Assembly: GCA_043805435.1 (NCBI GenBank) | Contig: JAZDHY010000010.1 | Span: 56,064 to 120,063 of the forward strand | DNA: 64,000 nt | Reading direction: 5' to 3' | Origin: JAEXOD01 sp043805435 | GTDB taxonomy: Bacteria; Bacteroidota; Ignavibacteria; Ignavibacteriales; Melioribacteraceae | Shown here: positions 43,231-52,926 of the stretch, in pieces | How positions within the stretch are numbered: the stretch's first letter is position 1 | Layout: the number at the start of each line of letters is the position of its first letter | Notes under the pieces: model-generated | The model's input: only the letters and a program-made list of their open reading frames with translations | What the model was told of the DNA's origin: nothing | Database searches by the model: none | Position numbers and translations under genes: made by a program

Positions 43231-43686
43231 GACATGATATGCAATTTGGATATAATCGTTATTTGATATTTATCCCCAATATTCACACAAGCTGTTTAGG
43301 ACGTGGGGACTAATAACCGGCCGGTATTACCTTTTGGCCTGATTTGAAGAATATTATTATTATTAATTTATTTAGTACAAAGTTATTTTATTTAAATTAT
43401 ATTATATTATTAATGCATATAAAAATACTATAGCCTAATATTAATAAAGAGATAACAGAATATAATAATATCTAATGCAAAATACGGGATTGGTATATAT
43501 AGATTTTTAAGTAAACAAAAATAGGCAAATGCGTTATGTTTTAGGTTGTAAGATTAAATTTTAAAAAAATACTAAAAAATTTGAGTTTGCAAATAATGCA
43601 ACAATTTATTATTGTTTTTGTTTAATAATTAATAAATAGATAACTAAAACAATAAGACATATAACAATAACATTTACTTAATAATT

Positions 43687-45747
43687 ATGCTGGCATTAAT
43701 TTCAACATTAACTATTAACAATACTCAAAAGAGAATTGGTTTATTTATCCTAGCTCTTTTGATTTTTCCACAGCTAAATGCCTATGGTGACGAACTTATA
43801 GAAGATTATAAAAATTTAAATGATAAAAATTATAAAGAGAAGTATGAATTATTAAATGATATAGTATGGAAGCTTAGAAATACTAATCCGCAAAAGGCAC
43901 TGGAAACAGGGAGATATCTGCTCCAATTATCAGATAAAATTAATGACATCAAAGGGAAAGCAAAAACATTAAATTATTTAGGAGCGGTATTAAATTATCT
44001 GCAGGAATTTAATAGAGCTTATGATACATTAAATTTGGCAATAAAAATTGCAGAAAGATATAAAGATTCAACCGAAATAGCCTATGCCTTTAATAATATT
44101 GGCGGTATGTATAGATTTAAAAATCAATATGTCGAATCAGTTAAATATATTTTAAAGGCACTTGAGATATTCGAAAAAACGAAAAATCAAAATGGTATAG
44201 CATACTGCGCAATTACTTTAGGGTTATTATATTTACAAGAATATGATTTTGAAAAAGCTTTATATAATTTCAAAAAGTCCGAGTCAATTCGTAATAAACA
44301 AAACAATTTGGCTGGTTTGGCAAAAAGTTTATTATTCCTTGGTGATACATATTTTCAGATGTCAAAATTAGATTCGGCAATGTATTATTACGATAGAGTG
44401 CTTGCTATTTATCCAAAAGTTGAAGAAAGCTTTCAGGATGCAACCGTGCTTTCTTCTTTATCAAATTTATTTATTCAAAAAAAAGAATACCAAAAGGCCA
44501 AAAATTATGCCTTTAATGCGTTGGAAAAAGCAAAAAAGGTATCAGACAAAGAAAATTATATAAAAGCAAATTTGCTGCTTTCAGAAATATATATACTTCA
44601 AAAAGAGTTTGACACAGCACAAGAACATTTGGATTATGCATTTGAAATGGCATCTGAAATGGGAATTTCTTCATTATTATTAAACTGTTATGCGGCATAT
44701 AGCAATTTATATGAATCTTTGAAAAACTACCCTGATGCAATTTTATTCAAAAATAAATATATAAGTTTGGAACAGAAAATATTTAACGAAACCAGATTGC
44801 GCGATATTGCTGCTCTTACGGCAGAAAAAGAAATGGCACAAGCCGAATATCAAAATTTGATATTAAAAAAGGATTTATTATTGCAGGCAAAAACTATTGA
44901 AAAAGGAAGAACATATACTATATATCTAATTCTAATTTTACTTTTAAGCGTCGGCATTTCTGTAATTGTATTTATTTTATTTAGGGTAAAATCAAAAACA
45001 AATAAAGAAAATATTAAGCAAAAACATGAACTTGAAAAACTAAATGAGGAACTTATTGAAGTAAATCAATCAAAAGATAAATTCTTTTCAATAATTGCTC
45101 ATGATATGAAAAGTCCCTTTCAGGGATTGCTTGGTTGTTCTCAAATGCTTACGGAAGATTTTGATACACTAACAGAAGAAGAGAAAAAAGAAGTTATTAA
45201 CACAATTCACAATTTAAGTCTAAATTCATTTAGGCTGCTGGAAAACTTATTGGAATGGTCGAGGTTGCAAACGGGAAAATTTGAATTTAAGCCGGAAAGA
45301 TTTAATGCTCGGTACGAATTAAATCCTACAATTAGATTATTGATGCAAACAGCAAGTAATAAAGGAATTGTTATTGAAAATAAAATAGATGAAACACTTG
45401 CGGTAAATGCCGATAAAAATATGATTCAAACTGTTATTCGCAACCTTGTTTCTAACGCCATTAAATTTACAAAACCGGAAGGAAGCATCTCAATTATATC
45501 CGACAAAGACCAAAATTATGCAAGGTTTATTGTGGCTGATAACGGTATAGGAATAAATAAAAATAAAATGGAACACCTGTTTAGAGTTGATAAAAATGAA
45601 AGTACGGCAGGTACTGCAAACGAAGAAGGAACAGGTTTGGGTTTATTATTATGCAAAGAAATGATTGAAATGCATATGGGTAAAATTTGGGTAGAAAGCG
45701 AAATTAACAAAGGGAGTAAGTTTATTTTTACCATACCAATGTGCTAA
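43687..45747 (+). CDS. TPR-containing sensor histidine kinase (orphan)
   Basis: 686 residues. Signal peptide (to about 35), then some six tetratricopeptide repeats in the periplasm (about 60-390), one membrane helix (TIYLILILLLSVGISVIVF, about 415-435), a short coiled coil, HisKA with H472 (SIIAHDMKSPFQGLLG) and HATPase (NLVSNAIKFT, DNGIGI, GTGLGLLL). The TPR domain presumably senses a protein or peptide outside the cytoplasm. There is no response regulator gene nearby. Its 3' end converges with the next TPR kinase, 58 bp between stops. Confidence 0.93.
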   Translation: MLALISTLTINNTQKRIGLFILALLIFPQLNAYGDELIEDYKNLNDKNYKEKYELLNDIVWKLRNTNPQKALETGRYLLQLSDKINDIKGKAKTLNYLGAVLNYLQEFNRAYDTLNLAIKIAERYKDSTEIAYAFNNIGGMYRFKNQYVESVKYILKALEIFEKTKNQNGIAYCAITLGLLYLQEYDFEKALYNFKKSESIRNKQNNLAGLAKSLLFLGDTYFQMSKLDSAMYYYDRVLAIYPKVEESFQDATVLSSLSNLFIQKKEYQKAKNYAFNALEKAKKVSDKENYIKANLLLSEIYILQKEFDTAQEHLDYAFEMASEMGISSLLLNCYAAYSNLYESLKNYPDAILFKNKYISLEQKIFNETRLRDIAALTAEKEMAQAEYQNLILKKDLLLQAKTIEKGRTYTIYLILILLLSVGISVIVFILFRVKSKTNKENIKQKHELEKLNEELIEVNQSKDKFFSIIAHDMKSPFQGLLGCSQMLTEDFDTLTEEEKKEVINTIHNLSLNSFRLLENLLEWSRLQTGKFEFKPERFNARYELNPTIRLLMQTASNKGIVIENKIDETLAVNADKNMIQTVIRNLVSNAIKFTKPEGSISIISDKDQNYARFIVADNGIGINKNKMEHLFRVDKNESTAGTANEEGTGLGLLLCKEMIEMHMGKIWVESEINKGSKFIFTIPMC

Positions 45748-45805
45748 GAATATTTTATAATAAATCACTCAAAAACCGGGAAGAAGAACAAATCCAACAC
45801 TAACA

Positions 45806-47767
45806 TTATATTTTTAATGTAAAAGAACTCCCTTTACTTAATTTGCTTTCAATTAATAATTCAGCATTATGAAGTATTGCAAATTCTTTGCATATTTGTA
45901 AACCAAGGCCTATTCCTTTTTCTCGGTTAGTTCCCTCGGTTGTAAAGGAAGTTTCAGTTTTTAGAATACGTTCAATTGTATTGTTATCCATACCCCGGCC
46001 AAAATCCTTAACTGTAATTAAAACATTATTTTTTTCTTTTTTTACCGATACAATAATTTTAGTTGTATTATCGGAAAATTTTATTGCATTGGTAAGCAAA
46101 TTACCAATGATAGTCTCCAAAATAAATTTATCACCATTAACAAACAAATTATCATCTGCAACAATCTCAATTGTAATATCCTTCTTTTTTGCAAGAAATT
46201 TGTAAGAAAGAGCAATAGAATTTAGCAAAAGAGAAATGTTTAGAGAAATTTTGTTAACTTTAATACCATCATGTTGTGTGCGTGCCCAGTTTAATAAATT
46301 ATTAAGCATATTTTGAATATCTTTTGATGCATCGGCAATGCTGTTAATAAGTGTTTTTTTCTCTTCTTCATCAATTTCGTCATAGTCGGTTCGCAAAAAA
46401 TCGGAAATAGAAGTAACTGCACCAACCGGATTATTAAGATCATGAGCAATTAAAGAAAACAGTTTATCTTTAGAATTGTTTAATTCGTTTAACATAAAAT
46501 TAGCTTTTTTAGCGGCTTGGTATTTAGAAACAACTAAAATAATTGCTGCGAAAATTAAAAGTGTAATAATAAATAGATAATTCCTTGTTGTTCTTTGGTG
46601 GTCAATATCTTTTTTTAGAAATTCGTTTTCGCGGTTTTTTTTCTCAACAAAAAATGCAGTTTGCAAATCGGCAATTTTATTTAAGTCCTTGTGGCTGTAA
46701 ATGCTATCTCTAATTGATTCGGATTCAACCGAATACTGATAAGCAAGCTGGAAATCGTTTTTTATTACTGCAAGTTGCGTGAGGTGTTCGTAAGAAATCA
46801 TTAATTGATCAAGATGACCTGTGTTTTTTGCTTCATCGCGTGCTTTAAATAGATACTTTTTTGCTTCTTCATATTTATTAAGCTTAAAATAGATAAAACC
46901 GATTTTATTGTAAGAAATAATTTCGCCATATTTATTTCCAATTATCAAATCGGTATCCAAAGCAGCGTAACTGTTTTCTAAAGCTTTATTGTAATTGCCC
47001 ATGCTAAAATAAATATCACTAATACCTGCTTTTATCCAGCTTTTCCCTTTTGTATAATCGCTAATTTCGCAATAATATTCGGCCAGTTCATAAGTTTTAA
47101 GAGCATCTTTGAATTCGTATTTGTAAGTGTAAACAGAAGCAATATTTATAAGTGATTTGGCATAACCTCTTTTATCTTTTCTAACAAGACGTAATTCGCC
47201 GGATCTTTTAAAATAATCTAAAGCTTTGTCATAGTTTTTTTGTGCAATATAAACTTCGCCAATATCGTTTAGAGAGTAGGCCATGCCTCTGTTATCGCCA
47301 ATACTTTCAAAAATCCGGTAAGCTTCAAAAATTTTTTCCAAAGCAGCAGAATACAATGCGCTTTTAATATAATAATCGCCAAAATTATTTAAGGAATATG
47401 CAATTTGAGTTGAGTCTTCAATTTCTTTGGCAACATTCATTGCGGCTTGATAGTAATAATACGCCGAATCCAAATTCCCTAAATTCCCATAAATAACCCC
47501 CAGAAAATTTAATATTTCAGATTTTGAACTACCAATATCAAATTCTTGAATTTTATTTAAAGCATTTTTCCCAAACGCAATTGCCAGTTGCGGATCTTTG
47601 CTGCGATAATCCCAACACAAATTTTTTAATGTATTAATTTGTTCAATACCGCTTTTATTTTTAATAGAGTTGAGTACATCATTTAATTCGGTTTGGGCAT
47701 AAAGTAAATTATTTGCACAAACAGTAAATAAAAAAAAGAAAAAAATAGTCACCTTGGTATATCGCAT
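45806..47767 (-). CDS. TPR-containing sensor histidine kinase (orphan)
   Basis: 653 residues with the same architecture as the convergent neighbour: signal peptide ending in YAQ, tetratricopeptide repeats (about 50-350), membrane helix (YLFIITLLIFAAIILVV, about 395-415), HisKA with H442 (LIAHDLNNPVGAVTS) and HATPase (NLLTNAIKFSDN, DFGRGM, GIGLGL). The kinase domain is closer to its neighbours' in design than in sequence, which suggests an older duplication. A promoter-like TTGATT-N17-TAAATT lies upstream on the minus strand near 47845-47815. Confidence 0.93.
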   Translation of the reverse strand: MRYTKVTIFFFFLFTVCANNLLYAQTELNDVLNSIKNKSGIEQINTLKNLCWDYRSKDPQLAIAFGKNALNKIQEFDIGSSKSEILNFLGVIYGNLGNLDSAYYYYQAAMNVAKEIEDSTQIAYSLNNFGDYYIKSALYSAALEKIFEAYRIFESIGDNRGMAYSLNDIGEVYIAQKNYDKALDYFKRSGELRLVRKDKRGYAKSLINIASVYTYKYEFKDALKTYELAEYYCEISDYTKGKSWIKAGISDIYFSMGNYNKALENSYAALDTDLIIGNKYGEIISYNKIGFIYFKLNKYEEAKKYLFKARDEAKNTGHLDQLMISYEHLTQLAVIKNDFQLAYQYSVESESIRDSIYSHKDLNKIADLQTAFFVEKKNRENEFLKKDIDHQRTTRNYLFIITLLIFAAIILVVSKYQAAKKANFMLNELNNSKDKLFSLIAHDLNNPVGAVTSISDFLRTDYDEIDEEEKKTLINSIADASKDIQNMLNNLLNWARTQHDGIKVNKISLNISLLLNSIALSYKFLAKKKDITIEIVADDNLFVNGDKFILETIIGNLLTNAIKFSDNTTKIIVSVKKEKNNVLITVKDFGRGMDNNTIERILKTETSFTTEGTNREKGIGLGLQICKEFAILHNAELLIESKLSKGSSFTLKI

Positions 47768-47889
47768 CGAACAACCTTAATTTAAATTAAATATATCTTT
47801 GGGCAAGACAAATAAATTTAGCGTAAATTTACACTAAAATCAAATATTGATTGAGGAGTTTTAATAATATTCTATACTTTTTGTTAAAA

Positions 47890-49830
47890 TTATCTTATTG
47901 GAAGTGTGAAAATAAATTTTGCTCCTTTTCCAACTTCACTTTCAGCCCAAATATTGCCGCCATGTTTAACAACAATTTCTTTAGATAACATTAAACCCAA
48001 TCCGGTTCCAACCTCCTCAGCGGTTCCTTGGGTGGAATATCTGAAATTATTAAAAAGTTTTTTTAGGTCATTTTCTTCAATTCCAACACCGTTATCAGAA
48101 ACAGTTATTTCAACAAATTTATCTTTTACTTTAGCACTTACTTCAACAAATCCATTTGTGTTTGTAAATTTAAGGCTATTGGAAATTAAGTTACGCAAAA
48201 TTAATTTAAGCATATTCAAATCTACATCAGCTTTAATACTATCGTCGGTTGAGTTTAATAAGGTTATTTCTTTTTGCAACGCGGTAAGTTTAAGTTGCAA
48301 AAAAACTCTATCAACTTCTGTTTTAATAAGAACGGTTTCTTTTTTTAATTTAAAGTTTTGTGTCTGAATACGCGACCAATCAAGTAAGTCATTTAATAGT
48401 TCGTATTGTTTTAGGAGTGCGTTATTAAGATCTTGACTAAAGTCTTTAATTTCAGTTCTGCTAAGGGTGTCAAGTTGCGTGCATAATAGTTCCGAAATTC
48501 CTAAAAAACCTTGAAAAGGAGAACGAAGGTCATGGGCAATTATTGAAAAGAATTTATCTTTTGTTTCATTCAATTCAACAAGTTGCTGTTTTGACTGCTT
48601 TAACTGTTCATTGGCAATTATTTTTATTGTGTTATCGCGAGCAATATAAAGAACCGAATTTTCAGAGATATAAGAAATCCTGGCTTCAAACCACAAATTA
48701 TTACCATTTACATTTAAGGGATAATCCAGTACTACCATCTTTTTATTGGTAAAACATTCGGTAATTGCATTAAAAAAGTAGTCGGCTGTTTTTTTATCAA
48801 AAACATCAAAAACACTTTTACCCAAAAGATCCTTTGGTGGTAAAATCAATAAGGAATCGTTAGTAGGTGCAATTTTAACGTATTCTCCTTTTTTATTAAA
48901 TTCAATAATAATATCCTGCATTGAAGCAAAAATAGCTTTTAACTCTTTTTCGTTTTCTCTAATAACTACAATAGCTTTAGAAAGCTGCCAGATTAATAAA
49001 CTAATAATAAAAGCACTAACATATAAAAAGAGGATAATTCTATTTGTTTTATCGGAGTAGTTTTCCCATCCATTAATAGGGGTGCTTGCAAAACACCAAG
49101 TTCCGGTTGGTAAAACGATGTCAATTGAAACAGGTTTATTTGAAAATATATTACAATCACCCCAAAAACAATCACCGTTTTTCCCGTTTCCGTCAGTTCC
49201 TCGTAAAGCATATTTAAAATTATTGTCGTGTGTAACTAATTTAATTTCGTTAAAAAGTTGTTTCTTAAGAATTACAATATCAGTTACACCCCAAAAAACG
49301 ACTGAATCTTGTTTTGTTTTTGTAAAAATAGGAGTATAACTTATAAATGCAACACCTCCCTCAACTAATTCGAGAGGGCCGGCTAAAAAAGTATTATGCG
49401 TTAATATAGTACTATCAACAATTTTTTTTCTTTTAGGATGTTTTAGTAAGTTTACACCAATTGCAGCTTCATGTCCGGCAAGAGGATAAATTGCACCAAT
49501 TATACAGTCTTTAGACAGAGCCATTGAACTTATTACCGTGTCTTTTCTGATTAATTCTGCCGCCAATTGATAAAACTTTTCAGTAGTAATTCCGTTATTA
49601 ATTGAACAGTAAGCAGCAACTCCTTTTGTATAATAAATTCTAGAATATAAAGCTTTTTCCAGTTGCGATCTTTTAGATACTAAAATATCCAACAAATTGT
49701 CTCTAACATCTTTTTCGGTTTTTTCTTGACTGAACTGAGTATATTTGAAAATAATTAGTATAAAAATAAAAAAAGAAAGAAGGGCAATAAATATAGGCTT
49801 AACATTATTTCGGGCTGCAGGTTTAATCAT
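47890..49830 (-). CDS. CHASE-PAS sensor histidine kinase (orphan)
   Basis: 646 residues. Two membrane helices (about 12-28 and 265-285) enclose a periplasmic CHASE domain, recognised by AAIGVNLLKHPKRKKIVDST and GPLELVEGGVAFISYTPIF. Then a PAS domain (about 300-400), HisKA with H433 (SIIAHDLRSPFQGFLG) and HATPase (NLISNSLKFTNT, DNGVGI, GTGLGLML). CHASE domains bind small extracellular ligands. Same strand as the 45806-47767 kinase, with 122 bp between; no receiver-domain gene is adjacent. Confidence 0.92.
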   Translation of the reverse strand: MIKPAARNNVKPIFIALLSFFIFILIIFKYTQFSQEKTEKDVRDNLLDILVSKRSQLEKALYSRIYYTKGVAAYCSINNGITTEKFYQLAAELIRKDTVISSMALSKDCIIGAIYPLAGHEAAIGVNLLKHPKRKKIVDSTILTHNTFLAGPLELVEGGVAFISYTPIFTKTKQDSVVFWGVTDIVILKKQLFNEIKLVTHDNNFKYALRGTDGNGKNGDCFWGDCNIFSNKPVSIDIVLPTGTWCFASTPINGWENYSDKTNRIILFLYVSAFIISLLIWQLSKAIVVIRENEKELKAIFASMQDIIIEFNKKGEYVKIAPTNDSLLILPPKDLLGKSVFDVFDKKTADYFFNAITECFTNKKMVVLDYPLNVNGNNLWFEARISYISENSVLYIARDNTIKIIANEQLKQSKQQLVELNETKDKFFSIIAHDLRSPFQGFLGISELLCTQLDTLSRTEIKDFSQDLNNALLKQYELLNDLLDWSRIQTQNFKLKKETVLIKTEVDRVFLQLKLTALQKEITLLNSTDDSIKADVDLNMLKLILRNLISNSLKFTNTNGFVEVSAKVKDKFVEITVSDNGVGIEENDLKKLFNNFRYSTQGTAEEVGTGLGLMLSKEIVVKHGGNIWAESEVGKGAKFIFTLPIR

Positions 49831-49935
49831 TTATTTCTCTAAACATAATTCAATTTAATAATTACAATAAAAATAGGTATTTATTTTAATTATTACCAGA
49901 AATAATTAAAAACATTTATTAGCCCTCACAATAAT

Positions 49936-50613
49936 TTAGAATTTTTTTGAAAGTACTAATACTAAAAATAAAATTCCAATTATAGTTATAGGTATTGCAA
50001 GCAAAACATATAAAATTAACCGTCCTTGTTTTGAAGCAAAATTAATAGTTGTTCCAACTCCAAATTGTTTTTCAACAACAGCCCTTTTATCTTTCGGATT
50101 ATAATAAAAAAGAACTTTAGATAAGGTCTTTTTTATAGTCATTGATTCGAACCCATTGGCTTTTAGAAAATTAGTAATTGAAAGAGTTAAAATAAATAGA
50201 ACCAAAATAATCATAAATATGGTGTAAATAATTTTCAATAGATTTGAAAATCTAAATAATATTAATGAAGACAGTTGAAGTCCAAAAGGAATTAACAGCA
50301 ATAATAATTTAAATAGACTTGTATAAAAAACCCCTCTTTTATAATAAAATAAAACAACATTTTGTTTAAGACTTTTCCTCTCTCCAAATAATTCGGGAGT
50401 TTCAAATTCTTTAAATACTATTTTAGGTGATAATGAAAAATACATTACAATACTTAATAGAATAAGCATGCAAATATTTATTATTAATGGAGGAAGAGTA
50501 ACTGATAAATGATAAGGTTTATGAGTAAAAATAATTAAAAGTTGCAATAATAAAATAAAAACGGAAATAGCTTCGATAATTATATTGGTTCTTCTCAATT
50601 TGATATTTACCAT
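49936..50613 (-). CDS. Polytopic membrane protein of unknown function
   Basis: 225 residues with about five membrane helices: two near the N-terminus, a pair in the middle and one at the end. Near the C-terminus a soluble segment reads FYYNPKDKRAVVEKQFGVGTTINFASKQGR, which recalls the NPxDxR...GxGxTxNF motif of DUF5808/SdpI-type membrane proteins; that similarity is from memory. It is the last gene of a four-gene minus-strand run with a lipoprotein and a protease. Confidence 0.6.
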   Translation of the reverse strand: MVNIKLRRTNIIIEAISVFILLLQLLIIFTHKPYHLSVTLPPLIINICMLILLSIVMYFSLSPKIVFKEFETPELFGERKSLKQNVVLFYYKRGVFYTSLFKLLLLLIPFGLQLSSLILFRFSNLLKIIYTIFMIILVLFILTLSITNFLKANGFESMTIKKTLSKVLFYYNPKDKRAVVEKQFGVGTTINFASKQGRLILYVLLAIPITIIGILFLVLVLSKKF

Positions 50614-50660
50614 AAAACCATTAGTCCTATTTAATTAAAAATATAAATTGCCAATATTAT

Positions 50661-51449
50661 TTATATAGGATCGCCACTTTCCCCAATATATTCAACAATG
50701 CCGTCATAATAAACCAGAAAATGCCAATAATGCCTGCTGATACATCCTGCAGGACAATCGCCAAAACCGTACGAATAATCCAATGTTACATATTCATCCG
50801 TAATAGCCGCAATAATATTGTTTCCGTCACCAGTAACTCCGTCCGGATAAACTTGTTTTACTCCTTCAACACCTTTAAATAATTGGCAAAGAGCAATAAT
50901 ATTAATTGGCTGCGCCGCTTTTAGTAAAAAATTATATGACCATGCCCAGTTATAAGACCTGTAGATGGATAACCCGTAATTTGTAGTTAACGAATCGACC
51001 TTTAAATTTCCCGAATTTAAACTATCCTTCATCCATTGTTTTACCCAGTTAAAAGTTGTATCTACATCAACTAATAAATAATGCGACTCGGGTGCAAAGA
51101 ATACTGATATAGAATAATCATTAATAACAATATTACGAGCCGGTATATTTGCTGAATTATATACTTGAATTAAGGCATTGTAGAAGAGTTGAATATATTC
51201 GTCGGGGATTTTTACAAGTGTTTCTCGAAGTTTAGCATCGCTTTGAATTTCGCGCAAAGCTAATGTACCGGCAAATTCTTTATATAAAATCTTTATGCTG
51301 TCCGGTACATTAGTGTATGTAACATTGTTTATCTTTTTATTAAGATATTTAATGCTGCTGTTATTTGTCCCATTATCCGAAATATTGCAGGAAACAAAAA
51401 CAAGGCTGAAAATAGTTAATAATCGAACAAGATTAACTAACAATTTCAT
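50661..51449 (-). CDS. Lipoprotein of unknown function
   Basis: 262 residues. Type II signal peptide with lipobox FVSC (LLTIFSLVFVSCNISDNG). The mature part is a mixed alpha/beta domain ending in GFGDCPAGCISRHYWHFLVYYDG, a Cys-containing C-terminal motif that I have seen in other Bacteroidota lipoproteins without assigned function; the two Cys may form a disulphide. Thirteen bp separate it from the small ORF upstream, so it belongs to the protease operon. Confidence 0.75.
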   Translation of the reverse strand: MKLLVNLVRLLTIFSLVFVSCNISDNGTNNSSIKYLNKKINNVTYTNVPDSIKILYKEFAGTLALREIQSDAKLRETLVKIPDEYIQLFYNALIQVYNSANIPARNIVINDYSISVFFAPESHYLLVDVDTTFNWVKQWMKDSLNSGNLKVDSLTTNYGLSIYRSYNWAWSYNFLLKAAQPINIIALCQLFKGVEGVKQVYPDGVTGDGNNIIAAITDEYVTLDYSYGFGDCPAGCISRHYWHFLVYYDGIVEYIGESGDPI

Positions 51450-51462
51450 AAAAAATTACCTG

Positions 51463-51651
51463 TTATTTACTTTTTGGCTGAGGAGGATTTTTTTCAATAA
51501 AATCTTTAATTTCTTCCAAATAAGTCATTATAGCTTTTGCTTTACTAACACCAAATGAAAATTTAAAATTTGGGTTGTTGCCGGTAAAAATTGTAATAAT
51601 TGGGCTGCCTTTGTATTCCCCAATTTCGGCTGGTATTTTTTCTTCTTCCAT
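51463..51651 (-). CDS. Small hypothetical protein (62 residues)
   Basis: MEEEKIPAEIGEYKGSPIIT..., then FKFSFGVSKAKAIMTYLEEIKDFIEKN. A single small alpha/beta domain, no signal peptide, no cysteines. The segment FSFGVSKAKAI plus EIKxF(I/V)E looks conserved in other small bacterial proteins, but I know no function. It lies between the protease and the lipoprotein on the same strand with a plausible GGAG-like site upstream (TGGAGAT), so I regard it as real. Confidence 0.7.
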   Translation of the reverse strand: MEEEKIPAEIGEYKGSPIITIFTGNNPNFKFSFGVSKAKAIMTYLEEIKDFIEKNPPQPKSK

Positions 51652-51716
51652 TTTATCTCCAATATTTATAAAGTAAAGAATTTAAAATATAATATACAAA
51701 ATAATTAAATTATTAT

Positions 51717-52778
51717 TTACTTGAAATTATCAAGTGCGTATCCATTATTAATTAAAACATCGTAATTCCTTTGTATAAAACTTATTACGGTTTCAATAGG
51801 AATTACCCTTGTTACACCATATTTAATATTCACTTTCTGGTCAATAAATAACTGACCTTTGTATGGTACAAGCGGGTTAAATTCATAATCATCCGTAGGT
51901 ATTTCGGGTTTTAAAGTGTATTCATATTCGGCCGGAACAGATCTTACAAGCCCCACAAGCTCAAAATTGGGTACACCATCACGTATTGCTAAAACAATAC
52001 CACCGCTAAATCCACGGTTAAAAACTGCGTCAATTAAAAATGATCCGTTATCATCGCGATTAGGGCTACTAACTATTCCTTTAGTTACCATTTTATAATT
52101 CATCGGGTAGCCTAACGCATAAACAAAAGATCCCCATTCCAATTCGCGTGCCTTGCCAAGCGGATATTTAAACAAAGGAAAAGAATTTAAATTGTATTGA
52201 TAAAATCTTCTGCCAATAATTGCCAAGTCGTTATAATTATCCTTAACCAAAATATCAACATCTCCCCCTTCTGGGAAATCGGTAACGTAATTAGTTTGTT
52301 TGGTTTTTATTGAAATACTTTCCACATGTCTTGTGACAGTTCCGTTTGTGTCAATACGAAATGCATATAATGTATCAGGAAAACTGATAATATGTGCACA
52401 CGTTAATAATGCAACATAACCATTAAACGCATAAACTATTGTTGCCGTACCGGATGCGGTTTTATGAAAAGTGCCCTTGTAAAAAGTCTTTTCATCAAAA
52501 TTATCCGGGGTTATTTGGCTTTTAATCAGTTTTTCGGCGGGATTTACCAAATAATTTCTGTAATAGGCAATAACATTTACTAAACGGACGGAATTGCTAA
52601 TTTCTTCTAATTGGCTTGAACAATTTTTGTAAGGAAATTCAGAATCATATTTAAAATCGCTCAATGTTGGATAAACGGAATCTCTAATAAAAGTTGAACA
52701 GGATGAAACAATTAATATAAAAACCAGTAAAAAAGAAAATTTAGTAATGTTTAATATTTTCATGAGGCGTTTCTCCAA
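51717..52778 (-). CDS. Lipoprotein trypsin-like serine protease
   Basis: 353 residues. Lipobox IVSSC (Cys27). A trypsin-fold triad can be placed: H129 in LLTCAHIISF, D184 in NYNDLAIIG and S258 in NRGFSGGIVLAI (GxSGG). WGSFVYALGYP between Asp and Ser is typical of DegP/S1C-type domains; no PDZ domain follows. The enzyme would face the periplasm or the cell surface. First gene of a run with a small ORF, a lipoprotein and a membrane protein, so it may process or protect an envelope component with them. A second ATG five codons on gives an equally good signal. Confidence 0.78.
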   Translation of the reverse strand: MEKRLMKILNITKFSFLLVFILIVSSCSTFIRDSVYPTLSDFKYDSEFPYKNCSSQLEEISNSVRLVNVIAYYRNYLVNPAEKLIKSQITPDNFDEKTFYKGTFHKTASGTATIVYAFNGYVALLTCAHIISFPDTLYAFRIDTNGTVTRHVESISIKTKQTNYVTDFPEGGDVDILVKDNYNDLAIIGRRFYQYNLNSFPLFKYPLGKARELEWGSFVYALGYPMNYKMVTKGIVSSPNRDDNGSFLIDAVFNRGFSGGIVLAIRDGVPNFELVGLVRSVPAEYEYTLKPEIPTDDYEFNPLVPYKGQLFIDQKVNIKYGVTRVIPIETVISFIQRNYDVLINNGYALDNFK

Positions 52779-52926
52779 AAACTATTATTAAACGCGTTTA
52801 CGAACATTTTTTAAGTAATATAATTATAATTGTAAAAAAAAATATCAAAGTAAAGAGAAAAATAATAAAGTATGTTTTTTAAATGGAAAAATAGTAATTT
52901 AAATTCCAAAATATTAGGAAACTAAA

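Larger units (their letters stand above)
42804..43686. other. Long non-coding region with solo IS end and REP-like hairpins
   Basis: No ORF worth calling in 880 bp. It holds an exact 15-bp copy (42987-43001) of the right terminus of the IS relic at 12110, two near-identical tandem hairpins (43036-43052 and 43089-43105), an ACCCC-ATC-GGGGT palindrome (43218-43230) and an inverted CCACGTCC/GGACGTGG pair (about 42975 and 43290) bracketing them. The last 350 bp before the next gene are A/T-rich with no clear promoter. Confidence 0.55.

Noticed and set aside
47906..48367. Long plus-strand ORF of 153 codons
   Set aside because: Antisense to the HisKA/HATPase region of the CHASE-PAS kinase; the same kind of shadow occurs antisense to the other kinases (45888-46205).
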